Positions 12,726 to 24,318 of a stretch of DNA of 64,000 nucleotides are shown piece after piece. The notes under the pieces are model-generated. The model did no database searches. It worked only from the letters and a program-made list of their open reading frames with translations, and was not told the origin of the DNA. Source of the DNA: Prosapia bicincta (taxonomy: Eukaryota; Arthropoda; Insecta; Hemiptera; Cercopidae); NCBI GenBank assembly GCA_036971475.1, contig JBAIZL010000006.1, forward strand, positions 62,735,898 through 62,799,897, written 5' to 3'. Positions within the stretch are counted from its first letter, which is position 1; every line of letters starts with the position of its first letter. The translations under genes and the position numbers were made by a program.

Positions 12726-13433
12726 GGTAACTGTTTAGTTTGCTAAACCGGGCCTATATTTTCATGAAACATTCAGAAACATGTAAAAAGGCCTTTTCAT
12801 TGAAAAGGCTGTTTTCTGTGCCTAGAAACATTATTTTTTCTTAAATTAAAGTTGGGTAAAATTTTCAGCGGGGATGTAGCAGTTGTGAATAGCCTGCCTG
12901 GCTCTCGGAGGGATACACGACATCACAAATGTACCAACCGTTACACTTGGATAATGTGTAGAATTACGTTTTGGCATAATTTTAATGAATTTAACAAAAT
13001 AAAAGTATAAAATATGAAGTATCCAGTCAGGATAGATTTGGTTCTAATTGTATAAATGTAACCATTTAGGTAATATATAAAATTAAAACCAAATCTAACC
13101 TAACTGGAGACTTTATAAATATATTTAAATATATGTATAAAAATTAAGCCAAAACGTTTCTCAAATATCTACACACGTAAGGTTGCGTGACATACGTAAG
13201 GAGCCGATGCGTACAACTTTATGCGCAGCACTGTGACGTAAAAAAACATTTGTATCACTCCACGCCCATTCACAACTTCTACATCCGCGCTGAAAATTTT
13301 ACCCAACTTTAATTTAAGAAAAAATAATATTTCTAGGCACAGAAAAAAATAATTTCAATAAAAATAGCCTTTTTACATGTTTCTGAATGTTTCATGAAAA
13401 TATAGGCCCGGTTTAGCAAACTAAACAATTACC
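12726..13433. mobile_element. Long-TIR MITE with 8-bp target duplication (hAT-like)
   Basis: A 708-bp imperfect palindrome. Left terminus GGTAACTGTTTAGTTTGC; right terminus, reverse complemented, GGTAATTGTTTAGTTTGC. The arms match for about 190 bp, including TTAAAGTTGGGTAAAATTTT on the left and its complement on the right. The target duplication AAACAGAT is exact (12718-12725 and 13434-13441). Eight base pairs fits hAT (or P) superfamily integration. There is no coding capacity, so the element is non-autonomous. Confidence 0.85.
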
Positions 13434-13510
13434 AAACAGATATCTTCAAATTACCAAAACAAAATTCATTATAACATAATAGGTTTTTATTTTTAAAGCA
13501 TCCTTTTAAG

Positions 13511-13513
<3 letters not shown>

Positions 13514-13561
<48 letters not shown>

Positions 13562-13681
13562 TGAAGTTAATATATGACTATTGTAAGTAATTTTATCCAT
13601 CATTAAGTGCAATGATTTTACCTTACAATAGTAATATATTAACTTCATAAAGTCAGTGCAACGGAAAAACAATGGATAACG

Positions 13682-13731
<50 letters not shown>

Positions 13732-13929
13732 CAATATGTATTCTTGTGTATTAGTAAAGAACTAAGTCAAAATACAAATACAAGAATTATTGAATTTACA
13801 ATATAATTGAATATTCCTGATGATGTTGGTACTGTTAGCCAACGAAAAGCTTTGATTTGTAAATTCAATTATAATTCTTGTATTTGTATTTTGACTTAGT
13901 TCTTTACTAATACACAAGAATACATATTG

Positions 13930-13990
<61 letters not shown>
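13514..13990. repeat. Three (TA)n tracts separating two foldback inserts
   Basis: (TA)n at 13514-13561, 13684-13729 and 13932-13990. Between the first two lies a foldback (13562-13683; arms ATGAAGTTAATATAT and ATATATTAACTTCAT). Between the second and third lies a hammerhead foldback (13730-13931; arms GCAATATGTATTCTTGTG and its complement, about 65-70 bp each). The 13562-13683 insert shares ACTTCATAAAGTCAGTGCAA with 45985-46158. Confidence 0.85.
13810..13860 (+). ncRNA. Hammerhead ribozyme motif, AAGCUU stem III
   Basis: CUGAUGA (13817-13823), one unpaired U, stem II GUUGG/CCAAC around loop UACUGUUAG, then GAAA (13844-13847). The residues from the last A form the palindrome AAGCUU, followed by U at the cleavage position. 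Stem I is short (C-G, U-A, mismatch, A-U). Stem III is too short for a good monomer, so dimer pairing through AAGCUU is expected, as described for PLE hammerheads. It lies at the centre of a TA-flanked foldback. Confidence 0.8.
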
Positions 13991-14569
13991 ACAGCTATAT
14001 TTTATTATAGTATGTAATAGTGGTCTGTTAAAAAAAAAAACATTCTCTTCATGCAGTTTTATGTATGTTTGTAGGTTCAGGTTTTTTGAAACTATTCGAT
14101 ATTATTGTTTCCTTTAAAGTGGCTTGTTTCTTGTTTAGAATGTATTTTTAAGTAAATATGAGTAAAAAATTGGAGTGGAGATACATTTAGTCAACTATTA
14201 TCAAATAGTTTCAAAAATGTTAATATTTGTTTAAAAATTATGATTTTGGTTAATATTCGATTAAATACAGGCCCTGTTAGATTTCTGTTTGTTTAAATTT
14301 ATATAACTAATAAACAAAACATTTAATTTTAAGCATCAGTAAATATAAATAGTGCTAAAAGTTTTTAAAAACAACTGAAACATAAGATAAATATAGGCTA
14401 TACAATAATTTGTGAAATGGAAGTTTCCCAATGAAACAGAATACACTTTTTACACGTCAGTACAATATAGCTTTTATACAACATACCTATAGAGTATTCT
14501 TTTAGGAGAGATTTGGTTACAAAAACATATAAATTTAGTACCGGTAAAATTGAATTTGATTAATTTAAA
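13991..14569. other. No feature recognised
   Basis: AT-rich DNA between the TA-flanked foldbacks and the Tigger element. Confidence 0.5.
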
Positions 14570-16366
14570 CATAAAGTGGAACCCCTCAAATCCAAACTAA
14601 TTGGACTAAAGCCAGTTTGGATTTTGGATTTGCTGGGTATTTTGCAATTGACAGAATTGCGTTTTTCTTTAATAAGGAACAATAATGGAACATTCATTAC
14701 ATATTTCTGTATCAAAAATTAAAGTTTTCTAGTGATACAAGTGAAAAGTCTTTGGAACAATGCCATCGCTCGAAATTTTAAGTGAATGAAAAAAAGAGAT
14801 GCAGAAAGGAGTTCCTATTAGTTGCCCATTAATACAAGAAAAGGCATTACACTCAAACAAATTAAAGAACAGTGATTTGGAATTCACTGATAGCAATAGA
14901 TGGTTGGATAGATGGAAGAGAAGGCACGGAATTAGATAACTAACGGTAAGTGGGAAAAAGGTTTCAGTTGAAATTCTAGCTGCAAAAAAATATTTAGACA
15001 AATTCACAGATTTGAATTCGTCTGAAAATTACTCACCCCAGCAAGTGTATAATGCGGACGAGACTGGATTGAATTTTAAAGCCCCTCCCACTAAAGGTCT
15101 TGTTTCTAAAGAGGAATCTTCATTGCTAAGCTTTAAAACGAGCAAACATCATCTCACAGTTTTAACTTACAGTAACGCCGCAGGAACAAATAAGCTACCA
15201 TTAATGATGATTGTAAAATCTGCCAAGCCACAAGCCCTAAAAATATGAACTTGAATCCTCTCCCTGTTCCTGATTACTGAAATCAGTGGAAGGTGTGGGT
15301 GACTGGTAATATTTTCAAGGAGTGGTTAAAAAATGAATTTGTTCCTTTAGTTACAAAATTTAATGAAAACAATGGACTGCCACCAAAAGCCCTACTTTTG
15401 ATAGACAATGCTCCTTCACATCTTTCAGTCATGGAGTTGGTATGTAAAGACATATAAGTAATTTTTCTCCCACCTAACTGACATCGTTGCTTCAGCCTAT
15501 GGATCAAGGTTTGCTGCAGTACACGAAACTGAGTTACAGAAAAAAAGCTTCTGCAAACATTAATTAAAGACGATTGTTCTCTTTCTATTCCAGGAAAACT
15601 TAAGTCGATTACAATAAAGGATGTAATTTACTGGGTAGCTGAATCCTGGAATAATATCAGGAACACTTTACTGCAGAAACCTTGGGAGAAGCTCTGGCCC
15701 AGCCTCGAATTTGTAGAAACACCACTTACACCATGGAATGATGAAACTGAAATCTCTCAGCTCTCATTCAAAGAGTACCAGAATGTGAAGATGCTAAAGA
15801 AAGTTGCCTAAAAGAGTTGACAGCACTAGATAACAATGAAGAAAATACCAAGCATGTCATGGTGTTTATGACCCAGGATTAACATGATGACAGTGTAGCA
15901 GAGAGCGATAGCAAAGAAAAAGATGCCTCTACGAATGCTGCTACTCATGCCGTCTCTCTTGACATTGTGTTGCGTTACATAGAACAACATGCACCTACAA
16001 CACCCAATGATGTTATGCTAATGCAATGGTGGCTCAACATCGCATTCTCTGGAAGGTTTACGCCTCTTCGCTAGATGAAGATTACTGATTTTAAGTAAAC
16101 TATGTAGTTTAGTGTTTGTCTTTTTATTTTTATTTTACTGTCAATAAATTCTATGTTTAAGAAGTGATACAGTGGTACAGTATAGGCCTTCGTATTATAT
16201 CATTTTTTACAGTGTCAATTCCAATATATTGCACATCTCAGTCCTGTTTTAAGTAAGTAATAAACTATCAGTACATACTTCATTAAATTTTAAACACTTT
16301 TTTAAAATTTGGTTTTCTTTAAATCATGTTTGGATTTCTGGGGTTTGGATTTGAGGGGCTTTACTG
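14570..16366 (+). mobile_element. pogo/Tigger DNA transposon, decayed
   Basis: Terminal inverted repeats AACCCCTCAAATCCAAAC (left) and GTTTGGATTTGAGGGGCT (right) end in ...TTACTG|TA. That is the usual CAG...CTG with a TA target. The interior encodes a pogo-type transposase in order: CENP-B-like helix-turn-helix residues NRWLDRWKRRHGIR (about 14890-14935), first catalytic Asp in YNADETG (about 15048-15068), LTVLTYSNAAGTNKLPLMM, then LLLIDNAPSH with the second Asp (about 15395-15425). The size (1.8 kb) is near full length. Stops after HGIR, after PQALKI and after CKDI, plus frameshifts, make it inactive. Confidence 0.88.
14840..15830 (+). pseudogene. Tigger transposase pseudogene
   Basis: The longest open piece is 15012-15248 (NSSENYSPQQ to AKPQALKI). 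The frame is actually open from about 14840 except for one TAA after HGIR. After 15248 the frame must shift to recover VTNFNENNGLPPKALLLIDNAP (split here only by what can be seen) and later KSITIKDVIYWVAESWNN. DDE-superfamily endonuclease; would cut at the TIRs of the surrounding element. At least three stops and two frame changes. Confidence 0.8.
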
Positions 16367-17382
16367 TAGTTACAAAGTATCTGGCTGGTATAGATTCTGG
16401 TTCTAAAAAAAAATATAATGTCAACTATGTTAAAATTAACCTTTCTGAAGTTATTAATTTGGCTTCCAATGATTTGTGTATGCCATTATTCTAAACTCTA
16501 GATATTGAGTTAACACTGACAAAAAAATTATATATGGTTAAGTTTTTTTACATTGTATTTTCCGAAATAATTGATGAATATTTCTGTTAATTACATATTA
16601 ATTTCAAAAGTTATTGTTTTTACATTCAAGAATATATATTTATTTATATTTTATACAGCCTTTTTTGCTGCATATAACATTTTACTCTTCTGTTTGAATT
16701 AATTTATAATTTATTTCTGTTTACATATTGGAATTTATTGTTCACACATAGCTCATCATTATTCTAAAATTAAAATGTTATCTGACTTTACAATAAAAAA
16801 AAATAAGTGTAGCCTATAAAAATGTAATGTTAAATGGGACATATACAATTAATATATTTTATCTGTTTAACCTTGAATCAGAAGAATGTGTTAATCACCA
16901 TCTGAATAACATGACTCAAGATATATCAATATTAAATCGTGAATGATTAATTATTGTAATCTTAATTAAGTAAAAAGAATTTCTAATTCAGCTGAAGTAG
17001 TTTCTGTTTAAAAATAGCATACTTTTATTTTTGTATATCTAAGCATTTCAATTTTCATGAAATTGATAATAGTCTGGGTACCTCTTTAAATTATTCATGG
17101 TTTGAATTGTTAATGAAAATGAGCTCACTTGGTCACCTTAAGAGGATTTTATTTTTTTATCTATAGTTTTTATAACTTAGTTACAGAATTCAAAAGTCTG
17201 TAGTGAAAATTATGTTGTAGCCAAAACCTATTGTAGTAAAAAAATAAGTTGATGTTGAAAGGTTTTTATATTATTCAAGTCTACTGTATAACAGAAATAT
17301 AAATGGTTATAAATTATTTTCTTAGTGCATGTAATTTTAACTTTTTAAAAGGTTAAATTAAAGTTTGTCATACATATAAATA
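16367..17382. other. No feature recognised
   Basis: AT-rich; the 61-codon ORF at 16309-16494 starts inside the Tigger end and is not supported. Confidence 0.5.
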
Positions 17383-17812
17383 CAGTAAAACTTCGTTTAA
17401 CCAATAACTCTTTAAACCGTCAGTTACTGTTAACCGTCAGTGCTGTAATAGCATAGTAATACTGTCATAACAAAGCGGTTTAAGGTGCAGTGAACAAAGT
17501 GTTCGCTTTGTTTTTTAAGCTACATGAACTATTTCACCTGTAAGTTTATACAACTATACATTATTTGGACAGATTTGTAACTACTGTGCGGATGTGTTTA
17601 TCACGTAATAAACAGTTTTATTTGCGATTACAATCGTGTTTCATTTCGTTTTGCTCCAAAATATATTACATTATTGTGAAAGTGATATTTGTTTATAATA
17701 TAATTGATTGGCGTTATGTTTGGAGGAATAATACAGTGTTTCTGTTTTCTGTCCATCCGCTCAATAATCACAATCACAACCCCAACGATTATGGTTAATC
17801 AAGTTTTTACTG
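17383..17812. mobile_element. Tigger-type MITE
   Basis: TA-flanked TIRs CAGTAAAACTTCGTTTAACC (left) and, complemented, CAGTAAAAACTTGATTAACC (right); 430 bp. Non-coding; the 77-codon ORF inside it is not supported. Confidence 0.85.
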
Positions 17813-18099
17813 TAGTCCGTTGATTGAAGTTTAAAAAAAATTATTTAAATCTATTTATTTATTTGGTAGTATGTTGAACTACTACAAAATTTCATATATT
17901 TTATTATATGGTTTTCATTTAATTGTTTGAAATCCAGTTAGAATAAACATAGGTTAACCGGTCGAAACTGTTCAGTATAGGATTAAAGAATTATATTATT
18001 AAATCATCATTTAATTCAAGAACATCAGAAGAAATATTGTTATTGAAGGATAATAAAATTGGTTCCACTTTATCTTTTATTATATTTTCTAGTTCCTAG

Positions 18100-19079
18100 T
18101 AGGGATGGTCAATTCAGTGACTTTAAATGATCGGTGATTTTAATGACAGCGCCAGTTTTAGATCAGTGACTTTTACTGATGATTTTACTGGTGACAAGGG
18201 TTACTGAGTCTGCTCTGTATGTCGAAACAACAGGCAGGCATACCACACTGCTTAAATGATTCTACATCTCGCTATTTCTTTTTCGGAAAGATCATTTTAT
18301 TTCAACACAACATAACATAACTCAATAAATTCTTGAAAATTCTCTCTGGTAGATAGAAATTTATCAGCAGTATAATGTTTTTCTGTTGTAAGTTTGTCAT
18401 TAAATCTGAGATAATTTATTAAAAAATGCAACCTTCATTGCTCATTTAGTATGAGCCATTGAAATAGTGATTAAAAAGCTAATCAGAACTCAAATGGCTG
18501 TCCTTTTATACTGCAGGTAAAACCAACAATAAGAGCTTTAATTTCAATTACGTTGGTTTCTTTTACAATAATATTTTAAATAAAAATTTCAGGGTTTCTG
18601 TATTTTAATATTAAAAAAATCTGTTTCATTTAGAAGTAAAATCTTACATTGGACTTGTAATGCGAGTGGCTTGTTTTTTGGGGTTGACAAATGAAATGGT
18701 TAAATGAAATGGCTGACATTTCGAGTAGGTCTATGTTTTTGAAGATCCTGGTAGTCGGCTGGTCATTTAGGGCAATTTTCAGCTTCTATGGTTTGAGGCA
18801 ATTATACAGTTTTTGAATGAGAAAGCCCTTTTATGTTCAGGAAGCTGAATAGACACTATTACTATCAGTATCACTCGCTTCTTGAAGGAAGCCCGCCTTT
18901 CTTAGCTTGCCCATTTGTTCCTCTTTGTCATCAACTTCAGTACCTGTGTCATTGTCAGTAATTTCATTCTCTTGCTTTCTAACACAAACTATTTCGTTAT
19001 TGCTCTCTTGCTTTCCACTGCCACTACATCTTGAGATAGCATTTCTCTTATTTCTAAACTAGTGTAAAATACACCTTTC
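18100..19079. mobile_element. Possible hAT end with a decayed coding fragment
   Basis: TAGGGATGGTCAATTCAG at 18100 resembles a hAT terminus. A matching right end was not found. On the minus strand 18841-19062 is open for about 70 codons (RNAISRCSGSGKQ to ASDTDSNSVYSAS then stop), rich in Ser, Asp and Glu and more code-like than its surroundings. I infer a transposase remnant but cannot name the domain. Confidence 0.3.
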
Positions 19080-20201
19080 ATGGTTAGTAAATATATTATA
19101 AACTATTAAGAATTAAAAAAGTCTAAAACTAATAATATATACGTATCAAGCAATTTCTTATATATCAACATAGGGACAAAAATGTAATATCAACCGCAAT
19201 GTTTAGTCTGCAAAAAAATGAAAGGTTTGCTAGAATGAACTAAAATGAGTGAACAAGCTAGAATGCGAACTGTTATTGACCTTGACTAATAGGGGAAGGT
19301 ATTGGAGGTAGGGTTTCTGTTACTTAACAATTCTCCAAAAGTGGTTTTTATAGCACCAGTTGTCTAAGAGATTATCTTCAAATGGAGGGAATATTTTCTT
19401 ACAACATTCTTCAAACATTTTAATTTAATTGCTAGTAAATGCAATCTATAGGTGTTGGCACGTAAAAGCTGGTACTTGGCCATGGCACGTGACTAAAGGA
19501 GGTGGGTGGAGATTAGGTAAAGACCGTTCTGCGAACATTTCCATAGATATAGACATACATCACTTATAGCATTTCGTAATTCATCTACTGGAGCGCCTTC
19601 ACGAGGGCTGCGAGGACAATTGACGCAACTCACATGATGACAGACATGTTTTTATCGTCTAGACTAGTACAGACGATCGGTCAAGTGCCAGTTTAGGTGT
19701 AAATACCTATACAATTGCTATTAATTTCTACAGCTTTTGAAATATATCTTTTTACTTTACCTAATTTTATATTAAGGTTTCTCAAGCGGTAGTAGAAAAG
19801 CTAAACCTGTTAACTAATTGATAATATTCTACAATAATATTAGAATTCTTACAAAAATCATGGTACACAGAAATTATCTTTTAAAAGAGAAATTCATAAA
19901 ATTAACAAAAATTTGTTTTTAATGAACAAATCGAAATTTATACTTCTCAGCGTTAAAGAACATTGACATTTAACGGTGTAAGAGGGTGGGGAAATTGTCA
20001 GTCATGACTCACTTGATATGACCTTAGCACGTAAATAAATTCTTTAAATACAAACTTTTATTGAAAAGTAATTTTGTCTTAATAAAATTGTTCTGCCAAT
20101 TAATATTTTGCTCTGCCAATTGTTATGTGAGTGTAGTATGTTTTGTATGTGTATGACACATAAAAATTTGATTTGGGCTGTATCTTTTTTATGTCTTTTG
20201 T
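19080..20201. other. No gene recognised; GC-richer patch at 19440-19690
   Basis: The patch has no ORF or TIR that I can assign. Confidence 0.5.
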
Positions 20202-20239
20202 ATGTTTGTTTTATCTTGTGGTAAATGTTCTCCCTGTTT

Positions 20240-20555
20240 GTCTTATGTAAAACAAGTTTTTACATACACAATACATTCACACACCAACATAGACACCAAT
20301 CTAAAAATCCTACACTACATCAAAAAAGGTCACAAACTAAACACAACAGAAAACTACGAGATACACAAACAGCACAAATACTATCCACAACACATTCTAA
20401 ATGACAAAACACACTCAAAAACAAATACTATATTTGAACAGATAATTAACAACTACTCTATTAACAGTAACACACCACAGAACACCAATATACCAGAGAC
20501 TCTCACCAACACAACACACTTGAGCAACAGTCTTGTCTGCGAGTCACAGCATTGA
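20240..20555 (+). pseudogene. Penelope-like element C-terminal (GIY-YIG endonuclease region) relic
   Basis: The open frame 20202-20555 reads HSHTNIDTNLKILHYIKKG, HKLNTTENYEIHKQHKYYPQ, HILNDKTHSKTNTIFEQIIN and ends CESQH. The order (ILH..KKG..LNT.E.YEI.K..K..P..ILND....T..IF) is the tail that follows the GIY-YIG endonuclease in many Penelope-like polyproteins. A second copy in the window (35597-35720) reads KKGPNLNTLEQYEIYKHTK and, after a frameshift, ILNKQTKYKSHILFDTIEN. The reverse transcriptase and the catalytic GIY-YIG residues are missing, so this is a 5'-truncated copy. No hammerhead is recognisable just downstream. Confidence 0.6.
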
Positions 20556-21001
20556 ACAATGAGCTGACTTAGTGTGAAAAGTGTCTGCTGAAAAATATCA
20601 GTAAGTAGTGGTTTTTTTGCCAAGTTAATACCAAAAGTGTAATTAAAATGTACTCTATAGTCAAGTGAAACAAGTATAGGTTGGAGCTGTATAGCTCTGG
20701 TATAATGAGATGTGGTAACTCCAGTTCTAGAAAAGTATTAAACTTACACTACCATGCTTGTAAGTATCTTTATCCAAAATATCTCACCAACCACATATTT
20801 CTGGCTTTATTGATACATATGTATGCAGTAGTTAGTACCACATGACAGTGGCACAATTGCTGAAAACAAACAGAAAAGTAAAAAAAAAAAACATTTTATC
20901 AATGCAGAAATAATACAGATGATAAGAAAAAATCTCTTAATTTTGTGCCTTAACAAGTAAACTAAATAAAAATAAATTGCCATTGTCATGATAAATGCAG
21001 T
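20556..21001. other. No feature recognised
   Basis: AT-rich; the minus ORF 20807-20989 is low-complexity and hydrophobic and I do not support it. Confidence 0.5.
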
Positions 21002-21532
21002 TTAACCCTAGATTACTTATGTCTAAATTTTGTCAAACGATTATTTATGTATCGTAAATTTGACTACTCCTATTTCTTTTTTTTATTTCCTAAAATAATG
21101 TTTTTTTAATTAATGTGTCAAACATTGTAATATCCCATACTTTTTTTGCTCTTGGAAAAAAAAATTACAGTAGCTACGAATCCTATTAGACAGAAAAATA
21201 ATTATTATTTATTTTCAAATAACAGAACAATCGAATGAGTTGCAGAACAGGTTTTTAATAAAATTAAAGAATTCTTACAAAACTATGTATAGAGAACACA
21301 ATCTTTTTAAAAAAGTCATATGATTACTTATGTATCGTCAAAATGACGATGCGAGCTGTGTTTCACTAAAACGCATAAGAACTTTAGTGGCGAATTTGCG
21401 CATCTGACATCAGTTGTTGTAAGTACGAATGTACTGGAAAAGATGGATGCGCGTGAACCGCTCATTTGTCAAATAGAGATTTTTGAAATAGTGCGTCATG
21501 ATTTTGACGAGGTATAAGTGATCTAGGATTAA
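21002..21532. mobile_element. piggyBac-type MITE
   Basis: TTAA target at both ends (21002-21005, 21529-21532). Termini CCCTAGATTACTTATG and, complemented, TCCTAGATCACTTATAC. 531 bp, non-coding. An internal GATTACTTATGTATCGTC repeats the terminal motif. Confidence 0.8.
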
Positions 21533-22849
21533 TATGAATTTGTTATCACTTATAAAGTTTGATATATGAAATATTATTGGATTTTATAAAGTGTAACTCT
21601 AAATTTGTAGAATGAAGCTGATTTATTTGTGTGTGTCACTGATAAAAATATTCTAGATATTAACACAATTCATATAGTTGAATGAACTTCAAGAATTTAT
21701 TATTTGAGATAAAAACAACATATCGTTTATTTTTGATCAGCAGAGAGATTTATGAATATGATGGTTTATTGTATTCCTCCCATATTGTAGACAAGTTAGG
21801 AGGTGTGCACTGATAAACCCACTCAATTACACATTATATACAAACAGAAGTAGGTCTTTGTTACTTTTTATGTTTAGGTATCCTCTACATGAAACAAAGT
21901 TTTATATTTACAGATCTCTGTACTATTCTTTTGGAAATGAATTCAGATCTTGCTCTGACATTAATTGTTATAATTGTAAATGTGGTATAATTTCACTTCA
22001 ATTACCCTACACTTTTAATATTCGCTAATCTTAATTCAAACGTTTATTAAAATTTTCTGATTTTTCAAAAGATGAACTAAGTATCTTTGGAACTTCTTTT
22101 AAAATTAAATAAATTAAGGCTTCAAGCCTAAATTATAATATAGAGAAAGCTTTATTGTGACAAAAATATTGTTTTTTTTTTGAAGAAAATTGAGACAAGT
22201 TCCTTTTCTGTTAATATTACTTTCTAGTTATTTAAATTAACAAATTTTATATATTTAATTATTGAAGAAAGATGAAACATTTATGTATAAATATATCTTA
22301 TTTAGAGTGATTGACATATTTTGATTATTATTTTGAGGCATGATTATTGTTTCATAGTAATAAATGTTAGGCAAAAATTTTAGTACACAATGACACTAGT
22401 TGTTTATTATTAAGATTCAAATTTTAAATGTTCACCATTTAAATATTACGTAACAACATATCTGACTTATTTTTTTTTTTACTGAACTTTATGATGTTAA
22501 TATAGCTAAAACTGCCTACAGTTAAAATACTGGTATCTAGAGCTAATTTCCACAAAACCAACTTGAGTGTTCTCGGTATATGTTTAGAATGGTGGTAGTA
22601 TGATAAAAATACCATAGTGTAATGAATTTTCTTCAACATTTGCCTAGTGATAACTAATTGCTTGTTCTTTTTCTTATTTCTTTTCAATTATGATCTCAGG
22701 TGATTTAGATAGTCCATACATTCTATGCAAATCCAGCTGTCTTATGTTTTACACTTCAGTACATTCATTTGTTTTATTTAGTTTACAGATTAAAAGGTAG
22801 ATTTCTATTACCACTTTTATGAATTCATTATTTTTTTAAATGATATTTT
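21533..22849. other. No gene recognised
   Basis: AT-rich; the 82-codon minus ORF at 22439-22687 is lysine/asparagine-rich with no domain and is not supported. Confidence 0.5.
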
Positions 22850-22945
22850 CTAACTAAATAAATAAAATCCACTAATCACAATACAAAAATCTTTATTTTA
22901 CGACAAAATTTGTGTAGTGATTAGTGGCTTTTATTTATTTAGTTA
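22850..22945. repeat. Inverted repeat
   Basis: Arms CTAACTAAATAAATAAAAT, CCACTAATCACA and their near-complement at 22911-22944 enclose a 30-bp loop. Class unknown; similar in size to the truncated foldbacks elsewhere. Confidence 0.7.
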
Positions 22946-23097
22946 AAAAATTAGTTCACAGTGCACAACAAATTTATTAATATTTTCTGTTGAACCACTA
23001 AACTTTTTCAATTTGTAATTGTCCCATATTTTGCTAGGTAGTATCATTTTCATTTAGATATGACTGCTTGATGACTTTGTAATATAATATAAAAATC

Positions 23098-23240
23098 CCT
23101 ACCTATAGTAGCGTTTACTTTTGATAGTGAAGATAGCCATCATCTGAGTTGGTAATGGGATACATCTCCCGAATTAGTTGTCTTCATTTTACATCAAAAG
23201 AGCTGCTATAGGAAAGTTTTTATATATTTCTACAAATTAA
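23098..23240. mobile_element. Foldback, diverged ACGGCCGT family
   Basis: CCTATAGTAG near 23103 and CTGCTATAGG near 23202 are inverted. The centre has AATGGGATACATCTCCCGAA as in the 10.05 kb copy, but the palindrome after GAA has decayed to ATTAGTTGT. Confidence 0.55.
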
Positions 23241-23289
23241 TAGTTTATACATATAGAAACAAACTCAGTCGAATGTGGGAAGACGTATC

Positions 23290-23859
23290 AGGTACCCCTA
23301 GTTAAAATCACAACTACTCAAGATGAAGGACCAAAGAGGGTAATGAATGTCGCTGAGTTTTGAAATGATTCAGCTTGGAAACAGGCTAGAGAAGACAGCC
23401 ATAATTGCATTCGTTGTGTGCTTTGTAGCTTCGTTTTTCTGGAATAACACATTTTTTACAGCAATTCCTCTGTTTCATAACTCTGGAATGAAAATGAAAT
23501 TTATAGTGGCACTGTAACACTCGGCTGTTATAGTAAAAGGAGTCTCATTTTGTTTGAAAAAGTAAGGCCAATAACACCAACTTTTCTCAGTACACACCAC
23601 ACAGTTATTTTCAGGCTAGCTCATAAATCTTATGTGGATTTCTTCCTGTTCAGCACCTATATATTTATGGTCATTCTCTATATTTATGAGAATTATACCT
23701 ATATCTATGAGGGCATTAAGGTGAAAATGAGCTTTGCCTATCATCAGTTTTAATTTTTCATGTTCTTCAAAAGTGGCAGAAAATTTTAAGTATTGAAGGT
23801 AATCACTCTCGTTTAACTGCTGCACAACAGCTAAGTTAAACGGGGAAAATGCAAGTATA
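23290..23859 (-). pseudogene. Mariner-like (DD-x-D) transposase relic, C-terminal half
   Basis: Minus-strand frames read QQLNESDYLQYLKFSATFEE, KLKLMIGKAHFHLNAL, EQEEIHIRFM, CYWPYFFKQNETPFTITAEC, INFIFIPELWNRGI, NAIMAVFSSLFP. This follows the arthropod mariner-like family in which the first catalytic Asp sits in DEAHFHL (here GKAHFHL, so the Asp and Glu are lost) and the second in QQDGATSHT (here QKNEATKHT, also lost). Frame changes and stops are present. A hAT MITE starts just upstream in its reading direction. Confidence 0.8.
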
Positions 23860-23867
23860 CAATTAAG

Positions 23868-24318
23868 CAGGGTTGTCCAATTTGCAGCCCGCAGGGGTAT
23901 TCTGTGTGGCCCACCAGTAGTTTTTCAATAGAAACGATTAATAAAAAGAAATAGTCATTTACTATCTTGTTGAGAAAGTAAGAGAGTCTGCACCTCTTCT
24001 CAATAAACATATTTTTCAATATTAATTATAAAGCACAATGTGCCATGCATTTTCCAAGATTTTTACTTAATAAAGTTATACTGAATTGGATCAGTGTATC
24101 AGTCAGTTTAAGTCATCAAAACGCCTCAAATGCACCAATTTCATAAAATTTTAAAAGTTTCCCCAAACCCTCTTTTACATGGAGGGGTATTACGTAACAC
24201 CATGATAAATACGCCTAGAAATAGATGTCTCGGACCCTGCAGCACACATTGGTGTCGCCCACGACTTGGCCTAAAGATTGGGTGTTGGCCCTTTACCTAT
24301 GTAAGTTGGACAGCTCTG
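23868..24318. mobile_element. hAT MITE
   Basis: Termini CAGGGTTGTCCAATTTGCAG and, complemented, CAGAGCTGTCCAACTTACAT. Imperfect 8-bp target duplication CAATTAAG / CATTAAAG. 451 bp, GC-richer than the flanks, no transposase. Confidence 0.8.
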
